Positions 1 through 6,150 are shown, counted from the first letter of the stretch. The stretch is 6,203 nucleotides of DNA from an uncultured Ruminococcus sp. (GCA_947174085.1 CAMWHN010000132.1:1-6203); one strand, 5' to 3'. Notes: generated from the sequence alone by a model not told the origin. Numbers and translations are program-made.

Positions 1-369
1 ATAACTATAAGGTATATTATGTTTGTTACAAAAATTGACTGCACCAATAGCTGTATCAAGATTACAAACATGGACAGCACTCAATGAAGGAATACCATAT
101 AATGCCTTGCCTATCCAGTTATTAAAACCTATTAATTTTGTAATATTTCTCATTCCAATACCATTAGGTAATGGACAGTTGTAAAACAAAAAGAATACTT
201 TTCCATAGCATTGTTTGAAAACAATTTTACATTTGTCATTAGACACATCATTCCTATTCCAGCCTAAAATGTAAACTGTATGACCACCTTCAACCAGCGC
301 AAGTATCTCTTTTGTTGCCCTTGAATCATCATATATATTTGTTGCTCTAACATAAGCAATCGTACTCAA
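1..369 (-). CDS. Glycosyltransferase, family 4-like (GT-B), N-terminal part; cut by window edge
   Basis: This is the first 123 codons of a glycosyltransferase that continues beyond position 1. After the start it reads STIAYVRATNIYDDSRATKE, then a region containing ALVEGGHTVYILGWNR, and later AVHVCNLDTAIGAV. The DSRATKE segment, the GHTVYILGWNR strand-turn and the VHVCNLDTA segment are typical of the N-terminal Rossmann domain of GT-B, GT4-like enzymes that add sugars to lipid-linked glycans on the cytoplasmic face of the membrane. The start is taken as TTG at 369-367. An in-frame TAG lies just upstream (384-382), AGGAG at 383-379 sits 9 nt before the TTG, and the TTG overlaps the TGA of the preceding glycosyltransferase as TTGA. 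No in-frame ATG occurs until deep inside the conserved domain. The donor and acceptor sugars cannot be told, and the C-terminal nucleotide-sugar-binding domain is outside the window. Confidence 0.85.
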   Translation of the reverse strand, partial: MSTIAYVRATNIYDDSRATKEILALVEGGHTVYILGWNRNDVSNDKCKIVFKQCYGKVFFLFYNCPLPNGIGMRNITKLIGFNNWIGKALYGIPSLSAVHVCNLDTAIGAVNFCNKHNIPYSY

Positions 370-1139
370 GTTCTCCCTCTCCTAACAAATACAAATTTTT
401 TGACCAATCCAAAAATACAATTAAGTAGCGTAAAAAAAGTACTAATTAATATATTTTTTCGCTCAGTTATGCGCCATAAATTAAAATGCCACTTGAAAAG
501 AGTAGTTACTCTTTCTGTGCTGATACTTCCTTGTCTTCCTTTTCTGTATTGAGCTAGTTCTTTTTTTAACAAATAGCAATCTGCTTTTCGTGACACCTTC
601 AGCCACATTGCATAGTCATTATTCTTTTGAATATTAGCAATTTGAATTAAACCGATTTTCTCTCTATCAAACATAACTGTCAAGCAACCTGGCCAACAAT
701 AGCACTTCATCCCAAAATTTGTTATTCTTTTAGGTCCAGTGATGTAAACACCATTTTTTTTTGATTCTAGGTCTATCTCGCTATAATCTGTATACGAGAA
801 GTGATACCCACCATTTAACATAAAATCGATTTGATATTCAAGCTTATGCGGATTCCATAAATCATCACTGTCTAAAAAAGCAATCCATTTCCCTTTGGCT
901 TCTTTCAATGCTCTATTCCTGCTGATTGCAGCACCACTGTTTTGGAAATTTTTTAGGTATTTAATCCGTTTGTCTGTTAAAAACAGATTTACAATTTCAT
1001 CTGTTTTGTCAGTAGAGCAGTCATCTACAATAATCAATTCCCAATTTATGTATGTCTGAGCCAACACAGATTTAATGGATTCACCGATGAACCTCGCTGT
1101 GTTATATGAAGGCATAATAATTGACACCAATTCATTCAT
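366..1139 (-). CDS. Glycosyltransferase family 2 (GT-A)
   Basis: This 257-residue protein is probably a sugar transferase acting on a lipid-linked polysaccharide precursor at the inner face of the membrane. It opens with the GT2 signature VSIIMPSYNTARFIGESIKS (residues 5-24), followed by ELIIVDDCSTDKT with the nucleotide-binding DD at 39-40. The metal-binding DxD motif is FLDSDDLW (DSDD at 90-93). NNDYAMWLKV (173-182) matches the position of the usual ED/QDYxLWL motif, so D175 is the likely catalytic base. A hydrophobic stretch at about 228-246 near the C terminus may be a membrane anchor. The ATG start is preceded by GAGGG (1152-1148) at 8 nt. The gene begins 5 bp after the stop of the PglC-like gene and its TGA overlaps the TTG start of the next glycosyltransferase. 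It is low in G+C, roughly 30%. Substrate specificity cannot be read from the sequence. Confidence 0.93.
   Translation of the reverse strand: MNELVSIIMPSYNTARFIGESIKSVLAQTYINWELIIVDDCSTDKTDEIVNLFLTDKRIKYLKNFQNSGAAISRNRALKEAKGKWIAFLDSDDLWNPHKLEYQIDFMLNGGYHFSYTDYSEIDLESKKNGVYITGPKRITNFGMKCYCWPGCLTVMFDREKIGLIQIANIQKNNDYAMWLKVSRKADCYLLKKELAQYRKGRQGSISTERVTTLFKWHFNLWRITERKNILISTFFTLLNCIFGLVKKFVFVRRGRT
379..383 (-). promoter_or_regulatory. Ribosome binding site that decides the TTG start of the family 4-like glycosyltransferase
   Basis: AGGAG on the minus strand, 9 nt before the TTG at 369-367, lies inside the 3' end of the preceding glycosyltransferase gene. It is the best Shine-Dalgarno match near this start, and it supports TTG initiation overlapping the upstream stop as TTGA. 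Confidence 0.75.
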
Positions 1140-1144
1140 TTTCG

Positions 1145-1837
1145 TTACCCTCTGCTTGATGTATTCTGAAGAAGTAACAATGCCTCTTCCTGCTTTTTAT
1201 TGTATTCCTCTTGACTGATTCTTCCATCATAGAGAAGATAATCTCCCAAGTCAGCCGCTGTTGCCATTCCGTCCTCAGTGATGCCTTCTTGATTAAAGAC
1301 TTTTTTCACCGTCTTAAATATTATACGTAAATCTCCCAAGAACGTTATTTTCTTAATATATTTTAAATCATAATTAAATTTGGTTTCCCAGCTCATAGCA
1401 TTTCGACCACTACATTGTGCCAATCCTGTCAAACCTTGACGAACAGAATGTCGTTTTCTCTGTTCAAGTGTCATAAACACCATATCCCGAACCAATAACG
1501 GTCTCGGACCCACAATACTCATATCCCCAATGAGAATATTAAACAATTCTGGCAGTTCATCTAACGAAGTAGAACGCAGCATTTTGCCATATCCTGTAAG
1601 GCGTTTCTCATCTGGCAATAGTTTGCCATTCTTATCCTTCTTGTTATTCATTGTCCGAAACTTAATGAGCTTGAATATCTTTTCATCCTTGCCCGGACGC
1701 TCCTGAACAAAGAACGGATTTCCACTCATTGCAACTGCTCCGACAATCGTCAATACAATCAGTAAGGGTGACAAAATAATCAGAGCACAGAGTGACAGAA
1801 TAAAATCTAACACTCTTTTAAAATACTTCGCATACAT
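1145..1837 (-). CDS. PglC-like initiating sugar-phosphate transferase (monotopic phosphoglycosyltransferase)
   Basis: This enzyme would move a sugar 1-phosphate from a UDP-sugar to undecaprenyl phosphate, the first membrane step of glycan assembly. From the ATG at 1837 the protein has 230 residues. It opens MYAKYFKRVLDFILSL with one N-terminal hydrophobic segment (about 8-37), the re-entrant helix of the small PglC-type subfamily. The core motifs follow: VQERPGKDEKIFKLIKFRTM (45-64), SLDELPELFN with the catalytic Asp-Glu dyad at 93-94, GDMSIVGPRPLLV (104-116), and GLTGLAQCSGRNAMSW (135-150). A tail of about 35 residues (from about 195) extends past the core. A longer form from TTG at 1849 is open, but that TTG abuts the AGGAG with no spacer. 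ATG at 1837 gives a family-typical N terminus and overlaps the aminotransferase TAA as TAATG. Closest family resemblance is to UDP-diNAc-bacillosamine phosphotransferase; the true sugar is inferred only from the aminotransferase next to it. Confidence 0.93.
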   Translation of the reverse strand: MYAKYFKRVLDFILSLCALIILSPLLIVLTIVGAVAMSGNPFFVQERPGKDEKIFKLIKFRTMNNKKDKNGKLLPDEKRLTGYGKMLRSTSLDELPELFNILIGDMSIVGPRPLLVRDMVFMTLEQRKRHSVRQGLTGLAQCSGRNAMSWETKFNYDLKYIKKITFLGDLRIIFKTVKKVFNQEGITEDGMATAADLGDYLLYDGRISQEEYNKKQEEALLLLQNTSSRG

Positions 1838-3123
1838 TACCCGAAGCAACTCCTAACAATTTTAATTATAACATCCTGCTCCTCCACCGTCATCTTATTG
1901 TCAGACGGCAGGCAAAGCCCTCTCTCAAACAAATCCGCACCGACATCAAAAGTCTCTCCACAGTCAATATAAGCATTGGACTGTCCACGACCATTTCCAT
2001 TCGCTGTCACAAACGGATTCATGCGATAGATTGGCTGCATATGCATCGGCTTCCAGACAGGACGTCCCTCAGCATTAAATTTTGCAAGAGTTTCAAGTAT
2101 CTCCGTTGAACAACTCTTTCCTGACTCGGAAATATACATCGGTTCGTTTTCACTGCGAACCTGTCTGCACATTGCTTCCTTATCAATAAGAATACAACTG
2201 AGCCAGTAATTCGGTTCACTATTCTTTTCATTAAAAGGATTCATCGAAACCGGAAGTTCCTTGAAGCCTTCCTTGTATCTTTCATATATAGCCTTTTTCT
2301 GAGCGATATGTTCCTCTAAGTACGGCATCTGACCACGAACGACTCCGGCGATAACATTAGACATACGGTAGTTATAGCCAATCTCCTCGTGCTGATACCA
2401 CGATGCAGCTTCTCTTGATTGAGTTGACCACTTGCGTACCTTATCGGAATCATCCTTGGAATCAGTCAGGAACATACCGCCGGACGAACCGGTGATAATC
2501 TTGTTACCATTAAAGCTGATCGCACCATAATCGCCAAACAGACCTGTCTGCTTGCCCTTGTAGGTAGCACCGAATGATTCCGCCGCATCCTCAACGATCA
2601 GCGCACCGTGCTTGTCACAGATTGCCTTGATTTCGTTAATTTTGCTGGGAGTGCCATAGAGATGTGCCACAACCACAAGTCTGACTTCCGGATACAGTTC
2701 AAATGCTTTTTCTAAGGCTTTCGGGCACATATTCCAAGTGTCGGGTTCTGTGTCAATGAAAACAGCTTCTCCGTCTTCATATGCAACAGGATTAACCGTT
2801 GCATCGAAAGTCATATCTGAGCAGAAAACTTTATGTCCTTGCAAAGTACCCTGATTAGGCTTAGCCTGTCCGTAGAGACGCTCGCCTGCAAGTTTCACCG
2901 CCAGATGCAAAGCTGCCGTACCACATGAAAGTGCGACCGCATACTTACAGCCAACATACTCTGCAACAAGCCGCTCAACCTCGTTGATATTCTCACCGGC
3001 TGTCGTGATCCAGTTCTTCTCAAATGCATCCGCGACCCACTTCTGCTCATCACCGTGCATTGTAGGTGATGAAAGCCAAATCTTGTTCTTGAACGGTTCG
3101 ATATTGCCTTTGTTTACAAACAT
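1837..3123 (-). CDS. DegT/DnrJ/EryC1/StrS-family sugar aminotransferase (PLP enzyme)
   Basis: This 428-residue PLP enzyme is likely to aminate a 4-keto-6-deoxy UDP-sugar, as PglE-type enzymes do, feeding the PglC-like transferase encoded next. Visible motifs in order are: ITTAGENINEVERLVAEYVG (39-58, N-terminal substrate loop), ALSCGTAALHLAVKLA (64-79, PLP phosphate contact), VEDAAESFGATYKGKQTG (177-194, D179 pairing with the PLP ring nitrogen), AISFNGNKIITGSSGG (201-216, Schiff-base K208), GYNYRMSNVIAGVVRGQ (249-265), and ERGLCLPSDNKMT near the C terminus. It is longer than PglE-like proteins of about 390 residues, with extra sequence around 80-97 and 320-390. The ATG is preceded by AGGAG (3137-3133) at 9 nt. 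This is the first gene of the operon, and its stop overlaps the next start (TAATG). Its G+C is about 45-50%, above the glycosyltransferases downstream (31 of 60 bases at 2581-2640, 16 of 60 at 421-480). The exact sugar is inference. Confidence 0.93.
   Translation of the reverse strand: MFVNKGNIEPFKNKIWLSSPTMHGDEQKWVADAFEKNWITTAGENINEVERLVAEYVGCKYAVALSCGTAALHLAVKLAGERLYGQAKPNQGTLQGHKVFCSDMTFDATVNPVAYEDGEAVFIDTEPDTWNMCPKALEKAFELYPEVRLVVVAHLYGTPSKINEIKAICDKHGALIVEDAAESFGATYKGKQTGLFGDYGAISFNGNKIITGSSGGMFLTDSKDDSDKVRKWSTQSREAASWYQHEEIGYNYRMSNVIAGVVRGQMPYLEEHIAQKKAIYERYKEGFKELPVSMNPFNEKNSEPNYWLSCILIDKEAMCRQVRSENEPMYISESGKSCSTEILETLAKFNAEGRPVWKPMHMQPIYRMNPFVTANGNGRGQSNAYIDCGETFDVGADLFERGLCLPSDNKMTVEEQDVIIKIVRSCFG
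1850..1854 (-). promoter_or_regulatory. Ribosome binding site of the PglC-like gene
   Basis: AGGAG on the minus strand lies inside the 3' end of the aminotransferase gene. It is directly against the in-frame TTG at 1849 (no spacer) and 12 nt before the ATG at 1837. The spacing is long but workable for the ATG and impossible for the TTG, which favours the ATG and coupling through the TAATG overlap. Confidence 0.5.
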
Positions 3124-3178
3124 TTCACTTTTCTCCTATCCACCAAAATATCAACAATTATTACAGTAAGCTCATATT

Positions 3179-3210
3179 ATTATCTAAAAGAATAATTCAT
3201 GTTAGATAAT
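3179..3210. repeat. Inverted repeat upstream of the aminotransferase
   Basis: A perfect 9-bp inverted repeat, ATTATCTAA (3179-3187) and TTAGATAAT (3202-3210), is separated by 14 nt. It lies about 55-85 bp upstream of the aminotransferase start. It is A+T-rich and not followed by a T run on either strand, so it does not look like a terminator. It overlaps the spacer and -10 of a weak promoter-like site, so an operator is possible. Confidence 0.4.
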
Positions 3211-3218
3211 CATATCAA
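3189..3218 (-). promoter_or_regulatory. Weak promoter-like site close to the glycan operon
   Basis: On the minus strand TTGATA (3218-3213, 5 of 6 consensus bases) is followed after 18 bp by TATTCT (3194-3189, 4 of 6). If used, transcripts would begin near 3182 and carry a leader of about 60 nt before the aminotransferase ATG. The match is modest and in an A+T-rich region, so chance is a real alternative. Confidence 0.25.
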
Positions 3219-3258
3219 CCGACCGTGATAAAAATAATGTTGAGAATAAGCCTGCCCT

Positions 3259-3694
3259 TCAACCATCATTTTCTGTCGTATTTTCCGCATAAACCTCAAA
3301 AATATATGCTAAAACTTCATCAAACCGCTGTAACTCTCCCAACAGTCCAGCCATTAGCCTGCACTTTAATTACATCATTAAAACAGTAGATGCTTCTCGC
3401 ATCTTTGTAAAAACACGCTACTAGCATACCTAAAACATTCCTGCTGTTCCAGATGCTCGCCCATTCGAGACACTGCCTTCTATGTTACCTCGTCACACAC
3501 CAATACAATCAAGCTGTCAACACTAGCAAATGCTCTTTCTATGAAAGTAGGGGAATAACCACAACATATTCTTTCTACGTGAGCATGATAATTGCTGTTT
3601 CATATGCCTGCTGATCGTATTCATATAGTTTGTTTAACATACTACCACCCAGACTTTTCGTAAAAGACTTCCCAGAACCTGAAATACTTAAAAA
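3259..3694 (-). pseudogene. Decayed coding remnant, identity unknown
   Basis: Three coding-like pieces lie in order on the minus strand in three different frames. Piece 1 (3694-3575, 39 residues then TAG) contains SISGSGKSFTKS, which fits a Walker A P-loop (GxxxxGKS/T-like), and MLNKLYEYDQQAYETAIIML. Piece 2 (3599-3378) contains FIERAFASVDSLIVLVCDEV, a TAG at 3482-3480, then KAVSRMGEHLEQQECF and onward to a TAA. Piece 3 (3354-3259) contains GLLGELQRFDEVLAYIFEVY and ends in TGA; its ATG has no clear ribosome site. The amino-acid composition looks protein-like and the pieces are collinear, so I read them as one or two genes broken by frameshifts and stops. The P-loop suggests a lost ATPase, possibly from a conjugative element, but I do not recognise the family and the match may be chance. 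Confidence 0.35.
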
Positions 3695-4059
3695 TTAAGA
3701 AAATGCAGTTGAGTTTTACGGATTCAAGAACTTTCTTTAATTAACACAATTCAAAAACTTTTTTAGAATGCTATCAAGAACAGAGTGACCAACTACACAA
3801 AATCAACAACAAACCGGTGGCTGATTAATCACACAGCAGTGTTATGTCTTATATTATAACACACACAACATGTTTTGTCAATAGTAAATTTTAACCAAAC
3901 TACGATATTTTAACGAGTTATTTTTTTGTATATAAACTATGAATAAATTTTAAATTTATGAAATAAGTTGAGCTAAATTTCTATAGTAATCAAAAATACA
4001 GGATAAGAAATTATAATTTTCACCTACTTATGACTACTAAAATACTCATTAGTACACTG
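3695..4059. other. A+T-rich intergenic stretch without a gene
   Basis: No supported coding region is present between the decayed remnant and the transposase fragment. It contains a consensus minus-strand promoter (3881-3853) and three related short repeats: TTCAAGAACTT (3723-3733), TTCAAAAACTT (3750-3760) and ATCAAGAACAG (3773-3783), spaced 27 and 23 bp. An A+T-only inverted repeat, ATAAATT/AATTTAT, lies at 3943-3959. Beyond these I see nothing supportable; it is probably debris at a mobile-element boundary. Confidence 0.5.
3853..3881 (-). promoter_or_regulatory. Consensus housekeeping-sigma promoter reading toward the glycan operon
   Basis: On the minus strand TTGACA (3881-3876) and TATAAT (3858-3853) are separated by exactly 17 bp. 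TGT directly before the TATAAT gives an extended -10 (TGnTATAAT). All twelve core bases match the SigA/sigma-70 consensus, and the start of transcription should be near 3846. No gene starts soon after it. Downstream on this strand lie the decayed remnant and then, about 720 bp on, the aminotransferase. It may be the old promoter of the decayed gene or may now drive the glycan operon through a long leader. A 7-bp inverted repeat GTGTTAT/ATAACAC (3839-3845 and 3856-3862) covers the -10 and the start point and could be an operator. Confidence 0.72.
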
Positions 4060-4332
4060 CTATGCAAGCGTTATTCCCATTTCACAGGCCTGCGTACTGA
4101 TAATGTGCAACAAACTTTCTATATTCTCTATTTTTATTGTTGAGTATATCGTTTTTCCGGCAAGAGAAATCACCATATCCTTTGATTTTTCGGGCATAAA
4201 CGAATACACCCAATCTGCAAAACAGCAGTTGAGTGATTCTGGCTTGATAAGGTGTAAAAGACACAATATCCAATCATAGCACGGCACATGACTAATTCCG
4301 AATTCCTTCGGTCGCAAGTAATAACAAAACAA
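4060..4332 (-). pseudogene. ISAs1-type DDE transposase fragment
   Basis: A 90-codon piece resembles the segment of ISAs1-family transposases around the first catalytic Asp. It reads GISHVPCYDWILCLLHLIKP (residues 12-31), the counterpart of the GIPSHDTxxRVxxxIxP segment, then SLNCCFADWVYSF, then KDMVISLAGKTIYST (51-65), the counterpart of the ISxDGKTxRxS motif, and finally LHIISTQACEMGITLA. Full-length family members are about 350-400 residues, so both ends are missing. The first catalytic Asp is Ala here (A58; GCC, one base from GAC), so even this piece is inactive. The reading frame opens with TTG at 4332, but homology probably begins near 4300. No inverted-repeat ends of an IS are visible. 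The family call is from memory of motifs, not from a search. Confidence 0.65.
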
Positions 4333-4366
4333 TCCTATGCATAAAGTTCATAGAAGGAGTGATTTC

Positions 4367-4486
4367 ATGAAAAACAAAATACATATCAAAAACACGTTCA
4401 GAATAAAGAACACAAAGGTAATGCAGAAAATAGTCACTGAAAAAATCCAGAAGTTGCTGAACCAACAGATCAGAAAATCAGAATAA
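4367..4486 (+). CDS. Small basic protein upstream of the serine recombinase (39 residues)
   Basis: This intact small ORF begins MKNKIHIKNTFRIKN and ends KLLNQQIRKSE. Its ATG has a near-perfect ribosome site, AAGGAG at 4354-4359, 7 nt upstream. The protein has 9 Lys and 2 Arg but only 2 Glu, so it is strongly basic, and the second half (about 17-37) could form an amphipathic helix. It has no membrane segment or cysteine. Its stop lies 34 bp before the recombinase ATG on the same strand, so the two were probably co-transcribed. Short basic ORFs in this position occur in clostridial integrative elements. A role as a DNA-binding helper of recombination is inference only; I recognise no domain. 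No clear promoter is visible just upstream. Confidence 0.6.
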   Translation: MKNKIHIKNTFRIKNTKVMQKIVTEKIQKLLNQQIRKSE

Positions 4487-5787
4487 TTCACTAAGAGCCA
4501 TAGGAAGGGAGACGCTGCCGATGCCTAAAGTCCGAATCTACTGCCGTTTATCCATTGAGGACAAGAACAAGCTGAAAACAGATGATAGTCAAAGTATACA
4601 GAATCAGAAGTCCATGCTCAGGGACTATTGCAAAGAACGTAACTGGGAGATTTATGATATTTACTGCGACGATAGTTATAGTAGCATCGACCGTACCCGT
4701 CCTGATTTCAATCGCCTGCTTCATGACTGTGAATCCAGAAAAATTAATCTTGTTCTCTGTAAAGATCAGTCATGATTTTCAAGAGATACTATTGTCATAG
4801 AGCAGTACATCAATGACAAGTTTCTCGAATGGGGAATCCGCTTTATCGGCGTTGCAGACAATGCCGACTCCGACAGCGAAATGTATGGCACTATGAGACT
4901 TTTCACCAGTGCTTACAATGAAATGTATGTCAAAGATATTTCCTCAAAAATTCGCCGTACACTTACATATAAAAGAGAACAGGGACAGTTTATCGGCTCA
5001 TTTGCTCCATACGGCTATCAGATTGACCAAAATATTAAGTATCATCTTGTAATCGACGAAGAAACAGTTCCTGTTGTATGCAGAATTTTTGAGTTATACG
5101 CTCAGGGAGCAGGCTACCGAAAGATTGTCCAAGAACTGAATGCACAAGGCATTCTCAGTCCATCTGCTTACAAGGAAAAAATTGGTTCAAAGTATACTAA
5201 TTGCAACGCTGATTCGAGCAATTCAAAAGGACTATGGACACAGTCAACTATTGTGGCTATTCTCAGAAATGAAATGTAAACTGGCACTCTCGTGCAGGGG
5301 AAATCACATCACATAAGCTACAAGAATAAAAAGCGTAAGAAAGTTGATAAAAGTGATTGGGTGAGAATACCAGATACCCATGAAGCAATTATTGACCATG
5401 ATACATGGGAGCGTGTACAAGAACGTTTTAACAGTCGAATAAGAGCCAGTCGCAATTCACAGGAACTTTCACCACTGTCCGGAAAAATCAGATGTGCGGT
5501 CTGTGGTCGTCCTATGAAAAGAAATGTGTACTACAATAAAGCAAAAACCATTCAGTATTACGGTTTGCAATGTGCTACCTATAAAACAGGAGCGATGAAC
5601 TGCATGAACACTAAAACCCTAAGCGGAAAAACTCTTGAACAGAAAATCATAGATGAGCTGAACAGCATTGTTGAGCAGTATTGTTAGTGGGATGAGATAA
5701 AGCTGATAGAAATTTATAAGGAACAACTTCAGACTCTTAAACATCAGCTCAGCACACTTCAAAGTCAGCATAAAACAGCAAAATCCC

Positions 5788-5815
5788 GTCTCACTCACAT
5801 GTACAAGGATAAGCT
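5788..5815 (+). repeat. 28-bp direct repeat, copy 1, in the recombinase pseudogene
   Basis: This copy is identical over 28 bp to 5849-5876. It encodes the end of the RLTHMYKDKL segment of the recombinase. The preceding bases (AAATCCC) fit the ancestral frame, and the bases after it (CACCCTG) do not. It is the left boundary of the inserted segment. Confidence 0.9.
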
Positions 5816-5848
5816 CACCCTGTGCGTCCAGTGCGCCACGAATGATGT

Positions 5849-5876
5849 GTCTCACTCACATGTACAAGGATAAGCT
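5849..5876 (+). repeat. 28-bp direct repeat, copy 2, in the recombinase pseudogene
   Basis: This copy is identical to 5788-5815 at a period of 61 bp. The bases after it continue the ancestral reading frame (KL then NGIISA). The 33 bp between the copies (5816-5848) has no obvious source in the window. Because 61 is not a multiple of 3, the event shifts the frame. Confidence 0.9.
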
Positions 5877-6150
5877 TAACGGAATAATCTCAGCGTAGGA
5901 ATATGTTGTATTTCGTGAAAGTCTTGCTGAAGAAGTTGAGCTGTCCCAGCATATCAAAGAAATATCCACGCAGATTGAAGTCTGCCACTCCAGACAGGAA
6001 AATACAGAGAATCAGAAGTCACTGATTGAGAAGTATACTCATTTTACCGAACTTACCAGAAATATCGCTGACGAATTTATCAAATATATTGAAGTCAGAG
6101 AGATTCAGGAAAATGGCGAGAGGGAACTACATATTCACTGGAAACTTTAA

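Larger units (their letters stand above)
4521..6150 (+). pseudogene. Large serine recombinase (TnpX-like), inactivated by four stops and a 61-bp insertion
   Basis: This was a site-specific recombinase that cut and exchanged the ends of an integrative element. From the ATG at 4521 (GGGAG at 4507-4511, 9 nt spacing), the resolvase domain starts MPKVRIYCRLSIEDK with nucleophile S11. It continues through LCKDQS, a TGA at codon 85, FSRDT and RFIGVADNADS. The recombinase domain follows (about 155-252: FAPYGYQID, RIFELYAQGAGYRKIVQELN). A zinc ribbon has Cys 325, 328, 351 and 361. The C-terminal region looks coiled-coil and ends ELHIHWKL. In-frame stops are TGA at 4773, TAA at 5277, TAG at 5685 and TAG at 5896 (codon 439 once the insertion is removed). 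Codon 85 is normally Arg of the SRFSRD motif, so CGA to TGA is likely; the last was probably CAG. A 61-bp insertion (about 5816-5876) shifts the frame. Removing it leaves 523 codons in one frame, stop included, close to the usual length of 500-550. Confidence 0.93.

Noticed and set aside
2019..2231. Minus-strand 70-codon ORF in the aminotransferase region
   Set aside because: Out-of-frame shadow of the well-supported aminotransferase.
2984..3169. Plus-strand 61-codon ORF opposite the aminotransferase start
   Set aside because: Antisense shadow with no ribosome site or recognisable motif.
3723..3783. Three TTCAAGAACTT-like repeats as iterons or operator array
   Set aside because: Copies are short, imperfect and unevenly spaced (27 and 23 bp) in low-complexity sequence. 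There is no replication gene nearby.
3943..3959. A+T-only inverted repeat as a terminator
   Set aside because: It has no G+C in the stem and no T run in a useful position. It is expected by chance in such A+T-rich DNA.
4082..4273. Second minus-strand ORF overlapping the transposase fragment
   Set aside because: The other frame carries the transposase motifs; this one is its shadow.
4582..4800. Plus-strand 72-codon ORF overlapping the recombinase start
   Set aside because: Frame shadow of the resolvase domain.
5619..5855. Minus-strand 78-codon ORF in the recombinase C-terminal region
   Set aside because: Antisense shadow that also spans the inserted segment; no motif.
5788..5876. CRISPR-like repeat and spacer (28-bp repeat, 33-bp spacer)
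   Set aside because: The sizes happen to match, but there are only two copies, the repeat encodes recombinase sequence in frame, and there are no cas genes or further units.
4773..5898. Stop-codon recoding or a split, trans-acting recombinase made as several short proteins
   Set aside because: TGA, TAA and two TAGs all occur, no recoding signal is seen, the pieces lack their own convincing ribosome sites, and a frameshifting insertion is also present. Decay is simpler.
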